A DNA stretch of 64,000 nt from Roridomyces roridus (lineage: Eukaryota; Basidiomycota; Agaricomycetes; Agaricales; Mycenaceae), in the NCBI GenBank assembly GCA_029378245.1, contig JARKIF010000020.1, positions 124,001 through 188,000 on the forward strand. The letters are read 5' to 3'. The position numbers and the translations under genes were made by a program. Under the pieces are notes generated by a model. That model worked only from the letters and a program-made list of their open reading frames with translations. It was not told the DNA's origin and searched no databases. Positions 1 through 12,280 of the stretch are shown here, in pieces (the first letter of the stretch is position 1; each line of letters begins with the position of its first letter).

Positions 1-690
1 CCCGGCTTTGTCTGAAAACTCGCCTCGCCATAGGCCAAGGGTAGCATGCTCCCTATTCGCAGCGACTTGACCTCCAGCCATGTGTAGACCTTATCCTCCA
101 AACGAATACTTGCCACCGGTCTTCGACCTCGAATCTCGATCGCGATGTATTTAATATCCTTGTGTGAGCTTTCCCAATCCTCAGTCAAAACAGGCGACAA
201 ATTGACCCTTTCCTGGCTGTCCTAGCACTATCGAGTCTGCGTCCTGCCTCGGACACTATTCATCCCAATCTCCCCGAAATTGATAAATTGATCATGATTC
301 TCACGCCCGACCTTTACAATTCCGTCATCTTTTCTCACCGAGGCTGCCATCACTCTCACGTTCCCGACGTGCCCAGAACGATCCTTCTGTCTAGGACACA
401 ACCGACTCATGATCCTCCATAATTCTATGTTTCTCAAGCATCTCCCGTCAGCTCCTCAGTTTCAGTGAATGTACATAGTCCGCCGGTCAGTCTCTCGCTC
501 CCATTGACTCCACTCCCGCTTACCGACAACACGCTGCCTCGAGGCTGGACCGCATCAGAATTCCAGTCCTTGTTCCCGTCCGGGAATATTTTTCCCTGTT
601 GCCAACCGTGAACGCTGGCATTGAGGTAGTGTTTGACAGTCCGTCGGAGTACCTCGTGGAGCCAGTCGTCAAGTATACATACATGGTACG
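1..690 (-). repeat. Dispersed repeat, left copy (cut by window edge)
   Basis: This segment matches, in reverse orientation, the segment 20653-22015. Both translate to the same protein-like frames, including the words HYLNASV, GWQQGKIFPDGNKDW and ENHDQFINFGEIGMN. In this copy a further open frame on the minus strand (about 175 down to 1) reads on towards the window edge, so it may be the less decayed copy. I do not recognise the protein. Frames change between blocks, so it is either an intron-containing gene or a decayed gene carried by a repeat. This copy lacks the 660-bp insertion present in the other. Confidence 0.7.
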
Positions 691-2442
691 TCGTGATTGG
701 CACCCTCATTTTTGACTAACTAGTACCAGGTCATGACTGAAGGGCTCAGGGCAAGTATGCTCTACCTCCCTCCCTCCTGCCCCCGCCGTTGAAGAGCGTT
801 CTACTTTCCCAGGTTAGAGACATGGAGGGCTCTCTCCCGGCCCCTGTACGCGCACAATTGGTCCGTCCACGCCGATCAGCACGCGTATGTGTCCTGCCAA
901 TCCCCGATCCGCATGTCCACCGAGAGGCTAGTGTTATCGTAATCTTACCGATGGTGCTCAACGCCGAGGAGTCCATTTGTTAATGGCCGACTCATTGCAC
1001 TTGCCAGGCGACGTCCCCGCGTCTCTGGGGCTTGATTGAAGCGTGCGTTTCTTGCGCTAGAGCTTATCCTCATCATCTGGCAAACCCTCGCCTAGGTGAG
1101 CTATCGTGTTCTCTGCCTGGCTTGGCCCCTCTGTTACCCCACGCTTCGCTCACGCCAAAGAAGCGCTCCGCCGATCCCGGCGTACAAGGAACCTCCCGAA
1201 CACCTCGCTGCTTTCATCGATCGGCAAGCGGTGAATCCACAGAGCGGCGTCTTGTGCGCCTTGAGTTATTGTTTGATGCCCTGGTGCAGCGTGTCGCTAA
1301 CAAGGTTAATAGACTTGGCTGCCAGTTTGCGGCGGACTCGAAGCAGTGGACTAAGAGCGGGGCGGAGTCTCCAGCTTCCTCGGATTCATTGGCGTGTTCA
1401 TCTGTGAATGCCTGCACTCTCGGCTTCTTCGACGTGAGCACCACGCTAGATATCCAGTTGTGCGTTTGCCTGATATACTCTTCTAGTGCGTGAGCGAGAA
1501 GACTATGAACGCGATCCCTCGGACTTGGAAAGCGCAAGCCCCGTTAGCACAAGGCGTTGGTGTGGACCCGCCTTATCTTCTACCCCCGAGCTGGCGTGGA
1601 TGTGGGCGCTGGTGGAATATGCTCACGGAAAGATCTACCGGCAAGCTCTGTGCTCGTGATTCCAGTTGTCAACTCGATTTATTCATTATTTCAACTGCCC
1701 TTCAGGAAAACCATGTGCGGTGATCGCGTGCTCCTCAAGTCCGAAATACGGATCGCTCGCTCGCTCGCAACCGTCGGCCTCAGTGACTCAGTCATTTCGC
1801 GTTCCGAACTTCGGGAATCGCAATTGGATCATTCATTCCGTCCTACCCGTTTTGAATGCTGCTCGGATTTAGTGGGAACGGTGCTGCATCTCACTTGCTC
1901 AGACTTGTTCTATTTGAACCAGATCCGCAGATCGCAATTAGGACTCGTGCCTCGCGTGGCGCGGGACTTGCGCGGGACGGCTAAACTGTGGTGCCGTAGT
2001 GGGTCGGCTGTCACTGGGGTGCTATGGGGAACCCCGACAGTCGGATTTTGCACGTCCGAACCCGTGGAGGTGTTTGAGGGGGACTGCGGGAAGGTCTGGG
2101 CCCTCGTTTGAAAATGGGGCTAGCAAAGGCTAGCAAGGACTGGTGTTGTGCGATCCCCGTACGTCTTGCAAGCGCGGCTGATTCTGCGCAAAGTTATCTT
2201 ACGGCCAGGTGCATGCAGAGCCCACCCGGCGTCCGCGGTATGGACGGTATGCTTGAAGTTGCAGCGAGAATCCCGCGTACCTGCAGAGCGCATAAGACCA
2301 TTTGGGTTGTAAATCCATTCAGAAGCGGAACAAGATCGTCCATCTGATTGATGGTGCAAACCGGATGATTGTCTCCGCGGCCCACGATTTGCTTTTAAAG
2401 CAGACAACGCAGGCCGGCCAGTGTCCCCGCTCCACACCCTTC
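691..2442. other. No supported gene
   Basis: Several overlapping open frames exist on both strands. The most protein-like is on the minus strand at 1214-1537, but it has no recognisable domain, no convincing start and no splice partners. I see no RNA gene or repeat here. Confidence 0.5.
2391..2398 (+). promoter_or_regulatory. TATA-like box of first C2H2 gene
   Basis: TTTTAAAG lies about 45 nt upstream of the ATG at 2443, a usual spacing when the leader is short. It is a weak match and placement is by position only. Confidence 0.3.
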
Positions 2443-3167
2443 ATGGCCTCGACGTCCACTCAGCGTACGGTGCTCCCTAGCATCCACGAGATGTTTCCCG
2501 AACATTTAATGCCCCGGCATGGGCCGGCACCGTCGAGGTCTTTCGACGTCCTCAAGACTGACTTTCGCGGTGCACCCTTCCAACACGTACCCTTGGGCCG
2601 ACGTCCAAACCGCTACGAAGTTGACGAGATGTCGTCACCGTCGCGCTATCACGTTGATATGGAAAACGTCGAGGATGAAGAGGGCTTCACGGAGGACGGC
2701 GGGAAGAAGCACCTCTGTACGACATGCGGCAAGCGGTTCAATCGACCGAGTAGTTTGCGAATCCACGGAAATACGCATACGGGGGCTACGCGTGAGTTCC
2801 TCTCATCTCTTCCTCCCTTTTTTCCAGTCGCTTTTACTAACAGCTGAATCGGATAGCGTTCAGATGCCCCCACGCTGGTTGTGGTCGGGCGTTTAATGTC
2901 CAGTCAAATATGCGTCGACACTACAGGAACCATGCTATCAATCAGACTTCATCGGCCGAGTCTGTGTCGCGGTCCCCGGTCTTGCCAGTTAGCACACCGA
3001 CGCCTTCGCCGACCTCCCCGTTCTCGTATAGCCGCCACGTATTCTCTCCACCCGCTCCACTCATTGCACACTCCCCAAAATCCAATGCTCAGCAAGGCTG
3101 GCCATGGATCCCACACGGTGTGAAGGGATACTCGCACAGTGACGTACCGAGCGCTGAGCGCCGGTAG
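2443..3167 (+). CDS. Two-finger C2H2 zinc-finger protein (paralogue 1)
   Basis: Two exons, 2443-2791 and 2857-3167, give 219 residues. The intron has donor GTGAGT, branch ACTAAC and acceptor TAG, and the phase closes exactly. Two adjacent C2H2 fingers (C-x2-C-x12-H-x3-H, then C-x4-C-x12-H-x3-H) are joined by the short linker TGATPFR, and the intron falls in that linker. An acidic stretch precedes finger 1 and a Ser/Pro-rich tail follows finger 2. It shares with the genes at 7945 and 14180 the N-terminal words VLPSIHEMFPE and FDVLKTD and a C-terminus ending YSHSDV...ERR. The fingers imply sequence-specific DNA binding in the nucleus; targets are unknown. It is the shortest paralogue, and finger 1 has Gly where the others have Val. 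Confidence 0.85.
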
Positions 3168-6100
3168 ACAGTATTCCTTCACATCACATCAGTTAGTTGT
3201 ATCGCATTTCGAGTAAAAGCCACTTGTATTCGTTCCTGGGTTGGATATGTCAGTGGACCGAGATGCCCGGGAGTGAACGGTGGCGATCACTGTTTGCCGC
3301 AATCTCCATCGACACCATTTGCTGATTTTGAGTTTTTTTACCCCTCTGCAATGCGTTTGGCTGGCCCGAAACCACCCAAGTTGTTGTTCGTCGTTTTGTC
3401 TGGCGACGCTCTGTCAGAACTGAAGCTCGAGGGACACTGTACTTATCCTGATGACCGGTACCTTCACAAATCCAAAGATTCATCATGACTTACAACGGTT
3501 AAATTCAGGTCTGGTATTTAGAAATAACAACGTCATAAATCAGAGTCCAGACCTACAAGCGAGTCAACTCGGAGATGACTGAATTCCACCGGTAGACGCA
3601 GTCTGCAGACTTCTGTTGGTGGCGGCCTCGAAACTTGAATCCGTGAGAGGAATCTGAAGTGGGGGAAATACGGCCATGGCCACGGCGAAGGAGAACGACG
3701 GCTTTAATGAAATGAAGTAAGTAGATCTCGGCTGTTCTCGTATGAATAAATGCAATTGAATCTCACATCTCCGCAGTCCCCGCCGACATTTGTGAGAGGG
3801 GGCAAGGCGATAAGAATCACAATTTTGCACAATCGAATCGCAATCTTTCGTGCTTTCCGTCGCACTGTGCAAGGAGTGCGAAACGGCCGGTGTGTATGTC
3901 CTGGGCCTGGACGGGGCGTATGCCAATTTGAGAGTCGAGCAAGTCACTTGGGCGCCACAAACGCCGTTGACATACGGCATGCATCCATGATTAACAGTGA
4001 ATCCAATTGAGTGACGAGTCCCACCCAGGTCGCCGATCATCCCCATGGCCATTCTCACCTCGTCATGGGGTGCGGAGGCTGTCATACACATATTATAGGA
4101 TCGGCGTCCGCTCGGCTTGAAACGATTGTAATTGGTTGAAATTTCAGTTGACGTCGAGGATGAGAGTATGACGCGGACGATCCGCACAGCTTGCCGCTGT
4201 AACACCGTCGCAATTGGATGGCCTCGCACCGGGGATAGAATCCTAAGCCACAGGGGAAGGAGGGCTCCCAGGAGTGACATATCAGGGAAGGATATGACTG
4301 CGAGGATATCATGGAATAATCGTACTGAGCAAGGGACTGTTATTGTTAGAACCAAGCCGTCGGCATGTACGATGTGAAGAAGAGTGCGATACGCCACAGA
4401 CACCCAGCTTCGAGTTCTGCGGCAGATCCCGTGCAGGGTCCCAGCTCCAGTCTTTTCATTGGGTTTATGGCCGCGATTCTCCACAGGGGGATTCGCAGGA
4501 ATTCGAAGCTCAGTGGATCTGGGGTCTATGGAGTGAGAATAGCGCAGGTGGATTGAGAGTTGCCGGTAACGAGAGGTTGTCAAGAAGAAGTCAAAATGAG
4601 TGGCTGCGGTGTATGAAATGGCTGCCAGTATCGGCGAGTTGCGACGGCGTTAGCCCTGCCGCGTCCGTCGAAGCAGAGCCTGAGAAGCCTTCCCGTGGCA
4701 CAAGTAGCCGTGGGCCGTGGATGTCCGTTACACAGGATAAGGAGGGGAGAGCAGCATACTTAGGAGGCACTCGATGATAGTGGCATAGGAGAAAGCAAAG
4801 CCTCATATCTTATCCGGATCTTCGGGTCGTTGTCACCCGGCGCCCATCAATCAATATTTTCGAAATCCCGCTTCGGCTCCCGACCTATAACAATCGCTCT
4901 GGCAAGGCCCGCTGCGGGAATCAAACGCCGGCATCTACAGAAATTGCCATATCAGCACAACAATCCCGCACCGCCGGGGTCATAAGTATTTTCCACCCGT
5001 CGGACGCGCAGAGGGAATGCCAGCGACTGCAGCAAATGCCAACTCCATACAGAGGCTTGGAGCTTGGAGCGGCATGGCTAACTCCAGGCCCCAATGATAT
5101 CTGTTTGTGATCTTGATGATTGATCATTCGATTCTCAACATTGCCCGGCCCCTCCGGCTATTCAACCAAATGGAGAGGTAAATCCGTGCACACCTTCCTG
5201 TGCTACTGATAGCAATTTCAAACGCTTGGACTCGTCTTCTGTGTCCGACATAGATACGAACGCGGCCATTGCCAGGCCTGGGCAAAGAAGGCACACCCGC
5301 AGACATCCGCGATTCAGATAGTTTAGTTGAGTAGCCGCTTCATACATGGGCAAGGGGCACGGCATGGGTAGCACGCGGCGCATGTGCGGCTTCGATGTAT
5401 ATGCGGGACGCCGGCGTTCAAACACGGTGCGAGAAGTCGAACGGCGATCCTGTTACCAGCGGAAGCGCTGATCACTTGAACCCACTCTTCGGAGATTGAC
5501 GAATCAATGCATCAAGAGGCCGGAGAGCAGGTACGGATAGTAAGTATCTGAGAGGAGCGTCGAGCAAGTTTAGTTCCTACGACGTCATTCCTGGCTCAGC
5601 GAATCCCGCGGTTGTTGCTACTGGCCATTTCAGTCAAGAATGCCAATACACAAAATGTACAATACTTCGGCGGCGGAGTTTCCACTGCATTTGGAATGTC
5701 CTCCGCCCCTGGTACTCGAAATTGAGTACTCACTTGATGGTGTCCGGCAACCCAGAATGCCGATACGTCGCAGCACCGGCTAGGGCGGCGGAGTTGAAAA
5801 GCGAATGAAACCCGGCCACGATGTCTCTGTACCCGGTCTGTCCCTGGGGAAATGATTCCCTTGGGACTTCATTACTGGCGTCCGGCAACCCAGAAGGCCG
5901 ACTGCATCGGCGCCGGCTTGCGTATTCCCGCCAGCAGCTGAAATCAATTTTCCATCAACCGTGTGAAGTCCTGACTCTGGCTGAAAGACAAAATTCAGGG
6001 ACCAGGCCTCAGCTCGGATGGTTTTAATTCCTGCCTGGGTCGTATGACGCTGGCTCTAGATGAATATAATGCATCCCCAGGTACGGAAATAACGCCCGCC

Positions 6101-7480
6101 CCTCTGAGACTGCGCCCGCACCAAGCAACTTGATTCGCCGGCGGCAAAGAGACCGAGGGCAGCATGTCGACGTCGACTACCAAATGGTCGTGTGGTGACA
6201 CGACACCCGGTAACTCAAGGCTAACAACATTTGAACAAACAGACGAAAAGGAGCGCTAATCCTTCGACTCGGGGACAACGATAAGAGATCTGCTCCGCTG
6301 CCTCCCTCCCCCGCCGGTGTTCTACTTCCGACAATCATCTCTTTTGCGCCGAAACTTACGCTTGTTTTGTAGCAACTAACAAATGTGTAGACCTGAGCTT
6401 TGACAGCTTTGGTACCCGGTGCGAGCCAGCCAGGCAAGTAGAGGTTGGATGTTTCCTCTGTTACAGAACGAGAGCGAGATTATGGGATATATATCTCAAT
6501 AACCTCAACACGACCATGTGTTTCGGGTAAGCATTCCAGATGGAACGACGCAACTCTCCTGATTTCAACCAATCAACCCTGACGTCGTGTCTCGTTTCAA
6601 CATGCCCACCATGGTGTAATGTGGATCCATAGCGAGCCCGGCAATTCACATACATCTATACTACACGCTGAGTTGCTGCCACCACGTCCGGATCAGGGAT
6701 CACTACCCAGTTTATTAAACGGCGGACATTGCGGGGTCAGGGAAGGGTGGGGTGGGACTCGGGGTTGGCGTACCCAAACGGATTGGGAAGAGACTTTCGG
6801 TGGAGCCCTTGGACGAAGGGTTCGAGATGACCCACGACTCCACGTTAACAGTGGAGTCAAACTCCTCCTGCAGCGATGGTTGTGAATTTCCCTTGGTGCA
6901 CCCCGGACCGCGCAGAGTTTCATGCTCCGCGGGTATACGCAACACAGCACAGTGTATGTAGATCACCGGCGGGCTGGGTCCAGGACCCACACCCACCTCC
7001 GTCAAAAGGGACCAAAGATCGCATAAAATGTCAACTCTTTGATCCCCGCGAGTCGGCTTTCAAATCTTCAGTGGTGGTAGTCAGTCATTATCAGTCTCGG
7101 AGGTGCCACCCGCCACGGCCGAGGGTAGAGGCAAACCGCGATCACCGCCGTCCCATCCGTCGCTTTGCTTCACTCATTTAGGGATTGATTCAACTCCCGG
7201 CGTTGTACCAGCTACGCTTACGTGCGCCGTGGATGGATGCTGCCACTCCGGTGTTCAACATAGGCATCGGTACGAGTCTTCTGCTTCTGGAACAGTAAAC
7301 GTCTGCATCCCGGCGCGGTGAGTATACTAGCCCCATTTACACTGCAGATCCGGTAATCTATGAGGTTCTCATATGTTCTATCGCAATTCGGTACCAGCAT
7401 GCAATGAAATTCTTGGACGAATGGACTGCCAGCTGAATGCAGGTGTTGATTGCTTCCTCTCCCAGAACGACTTCTGTGTG
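3168..7480. other. Long stretch without a supported gene
   Basis: Apart from the open frame at 3564-4583 (separate entry) I see no gene with splice structure or recognisable domain. Many short frames overlap on both strands and none shares a motif with other genes here. No tRNA or tandem repeat was seen. Confidence 0.5.
3564..4583 (-). other. 1,020-nt open frame, possibly a decayed membrane-protein gene
   Basis: The frame is long for non-coding DNA and has hydrophobic blocks about 70-125 residues in, with HADG followed by about 50 mostly apolar residues. This recalls the first helices of the large basidiomycete seven-helix families (DUF6533/6534 type), but no diagnostic motif is intact, other frames in the same block look equally plausible, and splice signals are unconvincing. 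It could be a relic or chance. Confidence 0.2.
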
Positions 7481-7481
7481 C

Positions 7482-7721
7482 CTAAATACCTCTCAGGAAC
7501 GACATAGATGGAAAGCCGGCATTCAAGTAGAGGGTCCTAAATCGCCGAGTTTGAGATTCTTGGACAACCTTCTCCGGCGACTCAACGGCGAATTGTTTTG
7601 GCCCGATGTCAACTTTGTTCACCGGACTGTCTTGTGCGGAAGTAACCATCGTGTGCGCTCCTCCCAGTGCTCCTGGCGCATTTGGCTGACTCGGATTCAG
7701 CGTTTGGATGCTTGACGACAA
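7482..7721 (-). other. Small open frame divergent from C2H2 gene 2
   Basis: A 79-residue frame starts 224 nt upstream of, and divergent to, the C2H2 gene at 7945. Composition is protein-like (Ser/Pro/Gln-rich start) but there is no domain, signal peptide or paralogue. It could be one exon of an unseen gene or chance. Confidence 0.2.
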
Positions 7722-7866
7722 TTGGAGGGCGGGAATGGGCCGCTTGGATGGGTATTGAAACTTTCACTCGGCTGTCAATCTATTTCAAAGCCAAGGCGAA
7801 TCCCCCGAATGCGATTGATTGCCTCCGGCTTCTTTCCTGGTGACTTGAATCTCGGTCGTCTCAGCG

Positions 7867-7875
7867 TTTATATAA
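7867..7875 (+). promoter_or_regulatory. TATA box of C2H2 gene 2
   Basis: TTTATATAA lies 70 nt upstream of the ATG at 7945, the only strong TATA match in the upstream 200 nt. Confidence 0.55.
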
Positions 7876-7911
7876 CTCGGATCTCCCATACCCAGTGCTT
7901 ACCTTACTCCC

Positions 7912-7944
7912 CCACTCGCAATCGCAATCGCATTCGCATTCGCA
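7912..7944 (+). repeat. CGCAAT/CGCATT hexamer tract in 5' leader
   Basis: An imperfect six-base repeat (CGCAAT, CGCAAT, CGCATT, CGCATT, CGCAAT) runs straight into the start codon of the C2H2 gene. The last unit overlaps the ATG, so slippage here would change the Kozak context or leader length. Confidence 0.75.
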
Positions 7945-8740
7945 ATGGCCGCGTCTTCCATCCACCAGCGCATCGTGCTCCCGAGCATCCACGAGATGTT
8001 CCCCGAGTACCTCTTACCTCGTGCTGCCCCTCCCGCCGTCGTCTTCCGTGGTCGTGTTGCCCCGCAGGTGCCCCACGTGCACCAACCTCCGTTCTCTTTC
8101 GACGTGCTCAAAAGCGACCCCCGGGGAGCATCACTCCAGCACATTGCCTCGAGCCGCTCCGGCCCGCCGGCACCACACCACCCGGCCTCGTCGTCTCCGA
8201 CTCGCTCCTTGTCCTCGGACGGGGACACGGAGATGGACTCGTGCGAGGGAGATGTCGATGGAGATCTAGACAGCGAGGAGAGCGCGTCGTCGACGTACGA
8301 GGGCCGTAAACACCCATGCCCGACTTGCGGGAAGCGGTTCAATCGGCCGAGTAGCTTGCGCATTCACGTCAATACGCATACAGGGGCAACGCGTGAGTCT
8401 TGCTTATCCCTTTCTCCATTTTCGTTTTCTAATTAGTGCAATAGCTTTTAGATGTCCGCACCCAAATTGTGGGAGGGCGTTCAACGTCAACAGCAACATG
8501 AAGAGGCACTACAGGAATCATACTGTTGCCGCCGCCTCTGCCGCCTCCAGCGGTACTACTGTCACGTCGCCCCGAGCGCGTGCCCGTGTACCAACCACGC
8601 CCTCCCCATCCCTCTCCCCTTCGCGATCCCCCTCGCGATCTCCGTCACCCCTCAGCCCTAGCGTGGCCACCGCCCCTCTCTCCACCGCAGCCAAAGTCTA
8701 CCGATATTCCGAGAGCGATGTGCGTAGCCAACGGCGGTGA
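7945..8740 (+). CDS. Two-finger C2H2 zinc-finger protein (paralogue 2)
   Basis: Exons 7945-8392 and 8445-8740 give 247 residues. The intron (GTGAGT...ATAG) sits at the same linker position and phase as in paralogue 1. The N-terminus carries VLPSIHEMFPEYLLP, then FDVLKSDPRGASLQHIASSR, an acidic block (EGDVDGDLDSEES), finger 1 (C-x2-C-x12-H-x3-H) and finger 2 (C-x4-C-x12-H-x3-H). A tail of Ser/Pro/Arg repeats ends in YSESDVRSQRR. The family looks like a basidiomycete nuclear DNA-binding protein; function is not known to me. The short conserved words outside the fingers suggest a fixed protein-protein contact. A strong TATA box and a hexamer tract precede the start. Confidence 0.9.
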
Positions 8741-11700
8741 ATTACATTATTATTTGTCTTGGGCTTGGACCTACATTTCTGTGCTTTGACCCCCCGGAAC
8801 CCGGCTTGTATTTGTAGTGTACGACCTCAAACCTAAACCTGACCGACAAACCAACCACCTACATACATTTTGTAGCACTTCGATTAATTGCGCTAGTGAT
8901 CCTGGACTTCGGAGTATATACCACAATAAAATAAAGGGATTTTTTTTGGAGCATGGAGTCAAATGAGGAACGTGCGTCTGTCTGTTAGACAGTGACTTCG
9001 CGCGCCGATCCATTAAACACCCACCTCTGTTTCCGTTACAATCTCCGCCGGGTCAGTGCCGGTAACTCAGCTTGAAGCCGTTTGAACTGCCGACGGAAAA
9101 GATTAATATTCGTTTTGTTTGGAAATTGGTAAGGTATATATATGTTAGTTGCCGGCCGGAGTGGATCACTGGATGGATACACCTTCCGTTGTCTGTGCAA
9201 CATGAACACTTGTGCCGGTGCGAGCCGTGACAATCAATCAAACGATTTCGATACCACTGGTAACCGTGTCGAACTGAGATCTACATTGGACCAACCTGTA
9301 CCTGGGACTGAATCTGGGCTTAGTTGAGTGCAGCTCGTTACTTGACTTTGACCCAGTGCGAGATGTAGGTACGAGGGCATTTGAACACAAATTCAGTGTC
9401 GATCAGTGGTGGCCGATTGCGGCTGGCTCCCGTGAATCAGCAATCAGCAATGAAACTTCATCTTTGCCGTGCAAGCCGGCGTTTCAAGGGACGACGTCCG
9501 CAGAGTCCAGACCCATGACGAAGAAGCCGCGTGTCGCGGTCTTGGTATCCGCAGCGACCAGAAGCCGTGCACCGTGGCAGTAGTAAGGATTCGAAATCCA
9601 GGAGAACCACGAACTTATGTAGCGGTACCCCGACCGAAGAAACACAGTTCCTGTCTGCGAGCGCCAAGCGAGCGCTTGGTACATTTGGCACGGAACTCCG
9701 ACTGGCTCGTGACTGGTCCAATTTTATGTTGAATGATGACTCAGTCGATTTTCCACGGTTGATCCTAGTCAGTGCGAATCCATCCTCGAGGCACTCACCT
9801 CACGTACGTCCAATTCTCACCACTGATTGAGTGCGCCCCGCCGAATATCCGAGCCAAAAGCAAGGGCCCGCCTTTCCTCCGAGTCATTGTCAATGTATCG
9901 AGAAGAAGATGATCGGCGTAGGTGTCCATGCCCACTGCTTGGTCGACCGGTGAATGAATCTACATGTGCGATAAATGCGATATCAGCGCACATGTGCACT
10001 GTCATTCGATGTCCCGGGCCCAGACTCAGAACGCGGCCAGTGGTCCCCGTCCTCCTTACCGTCGGCCAGCGGGCGGGTGCGATTCAAGAATTTTTGAACA
10101 GTTATTGGTAGCGAAAGAGGTTTGAGACAGTGGCGGGTTCGGGACTTGACTTTGCCCGGAAGGAACAGGGTTGGAACAAGCCAAGAACAAAGCCGAGGCT
10201 GACAGTGATCCGGATGTTTTGCCGAGATCATGATGCTTACGCAATCTCACCCGGCTTGCTCCTGACCACCACGCAGCGCTTCACACAGCTCGCATCCAGT
10301 CACGATTCACGGACAACCCTTAGCTATCTATTCGGTGCTCGCATGGATACGGACCGACACACCTTGGAGCTGTCTGGATCTGTGCCATCTGTCTGCTGGC
10401 CGAATCTCGAAATACGGTCTCTGACATATCGTCTGCCAAGCCCCAAAATACAAGGAGGGAATTCGGATCAACTTAAATCGCTGCCGATAAATCCGAACCT
10501 ATGCTCGTGACGTACAGAATCCACTGCTGACTGCCGCAACTCAAAGCGCCAGCGTCAATCCGGAGGGGGGACATCTAAATGTGCTCGCTCTCTCCATCCC
10601 AACATTCAATCCCTCAAACGCTAAAGAAGGCTCTTCCAGAAGATGAATCCCACTCGCAGTCGCGCCGATGAACCGACAATTGACTCGTCCATCGCCGAGG
10701 TATCTAGGCGCCCGTACTCGTCGCTGCATTTCTTTCTTTGGCGATGTCATCCTGCTGCCTCGTCTATATGTCGTCTCCTTTCGGCCGTCCTCGTGCAAGT
10801 GGGAACGGCGCTCAAGTTCATCCCAGATATGAAGTAAGTATTATGACTTTAATGCATCATTTGCACAGATTCATAACGAAGAACAGAGTAATATTCCCAG
10901 GATCTCTTCATGTCGCGTATGGCGCGGCCTTGACACGGTGCGATCGGTAATTGACCCTCCGCACTTTGTTTTAATCTTACCCTGTCAGCGGTCGGGCATC
11001 GGTCTTATGACACGACAAGACATACAGCAGCATCAAGGGTATTTTATAACTTTCATTCTGCACGTCCTCGAGCCCAGGGTGGAGGAAACTTGCCTCGTGG
11101 TGGGCTGAACGACTGACTGCATTCAGTGTCATATCGGTGGGTGTTTGTCTACGCGATCACCGGGCGGAGCTCGAATAGCACCAGGTGGGCATGGTCCTTT
11201 CTTAGTTTACTCGCGAAGCAGGGTCCCTCCAAATTTCAATACGAACGATTGGGGACATGCTCGATTTGCAGGATAAGCTCCGCAATCGCACGCAAATCAT
11301 TAAAACCATGTGCCATGTTCAATTCATTAGACACTTACTGACAATCTGGCAGATAGGCGGCGCATGCCAATAAAGACGCCTCTCAACGCCCGACGAGTGC
11401 GGCCTCCAAGCCTCATTCATCATCTCACATTTTCGGCACGCCGACTTCGCCGCTGTATACTTGGAATAGAAGCACCCCAACGACTCATTTATCATCATGA
11501 TCATCTCTCAGGCAAAGTGCCACTGCGCACGCCACAAACACCAGGTATGTAACTGCATTGAACCCTGACAAACATCTCGATTCTCCACGTTCTGACAATG
11601 TTCTGAATCTATGTATATTCTGATGCATCATGGAGGATCCGCGGTGCTTCTCGAGATTCGGGATCATATCATATCTCACGACGGGGGCGCCGAGCGGTCT

Positions 11701-12280
11701 AGAACTCGATCTTTTCTTGATGCATTACCCGCGGCGCCCTTGTTCCAAATTGCCACAAAACTTCTCGGGCGCTAGAGTCCTGGGAGTTCATTTACCCGTA
11801 AGGGAGGGTGCGGTTTTGGTTTCGCAGGACGTCGAGACGGGAGTTTCTACGCAACCAACCAACCTGCGGGACGTCGACGTCTGGCGCCGCCGCCGCTCCC
11901 GCATGCCAAAGTCTGGGTCTGTTGTTGCTGTAGAAGCCGCTGCGTTGACTGGTGGGCATTTGTTTTTGCTGTCAGTCGTGGCATCCATCCTCTCCAACTC
12001 CAAGGCGGTTCTCACAGTCGTAAGTACGTCAATTAACACAAGGATTAGATATCTGACGATCTGTTCCTGGACGCTCTCCATCTACGCGGTTGCTAATATC
12101 GTCACGGACAATTCTTTCCATTTCGGATTGCTTGTGCCCATGGTTGAACTGCGTCTTCGAGCTCCAATGACACCCTTTCGCACGAGATTGGACAATCCAA
12201 GATCCGAGAGCTACCAAGCAGCCACTCAATAGGCCAAACGACTTATCCTTCCTGCTGTGCTGTCGTCAATGTGCGATAAG
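8741..12280. other. No supported gene
   Basis: Frames overlap on both strands without domain support. The best is at 11630-12232 (+), whose last 80 residues hold an apolar stretch reminiscent of the final helix of a DUF6534-type seven-helix protein. GTAAGT donors occur at about 10835 and 12018, but no phase-consistent model could be built. It may be a decayed membrane-protein gene. Confidence 0.4.

Noticed and set aside
11630..12232. Confirmed seven-helix receptor-like gene
   Set aside because: Only a vague apolar pattern; no diagnostic motif and no phase-consistent exon chain.
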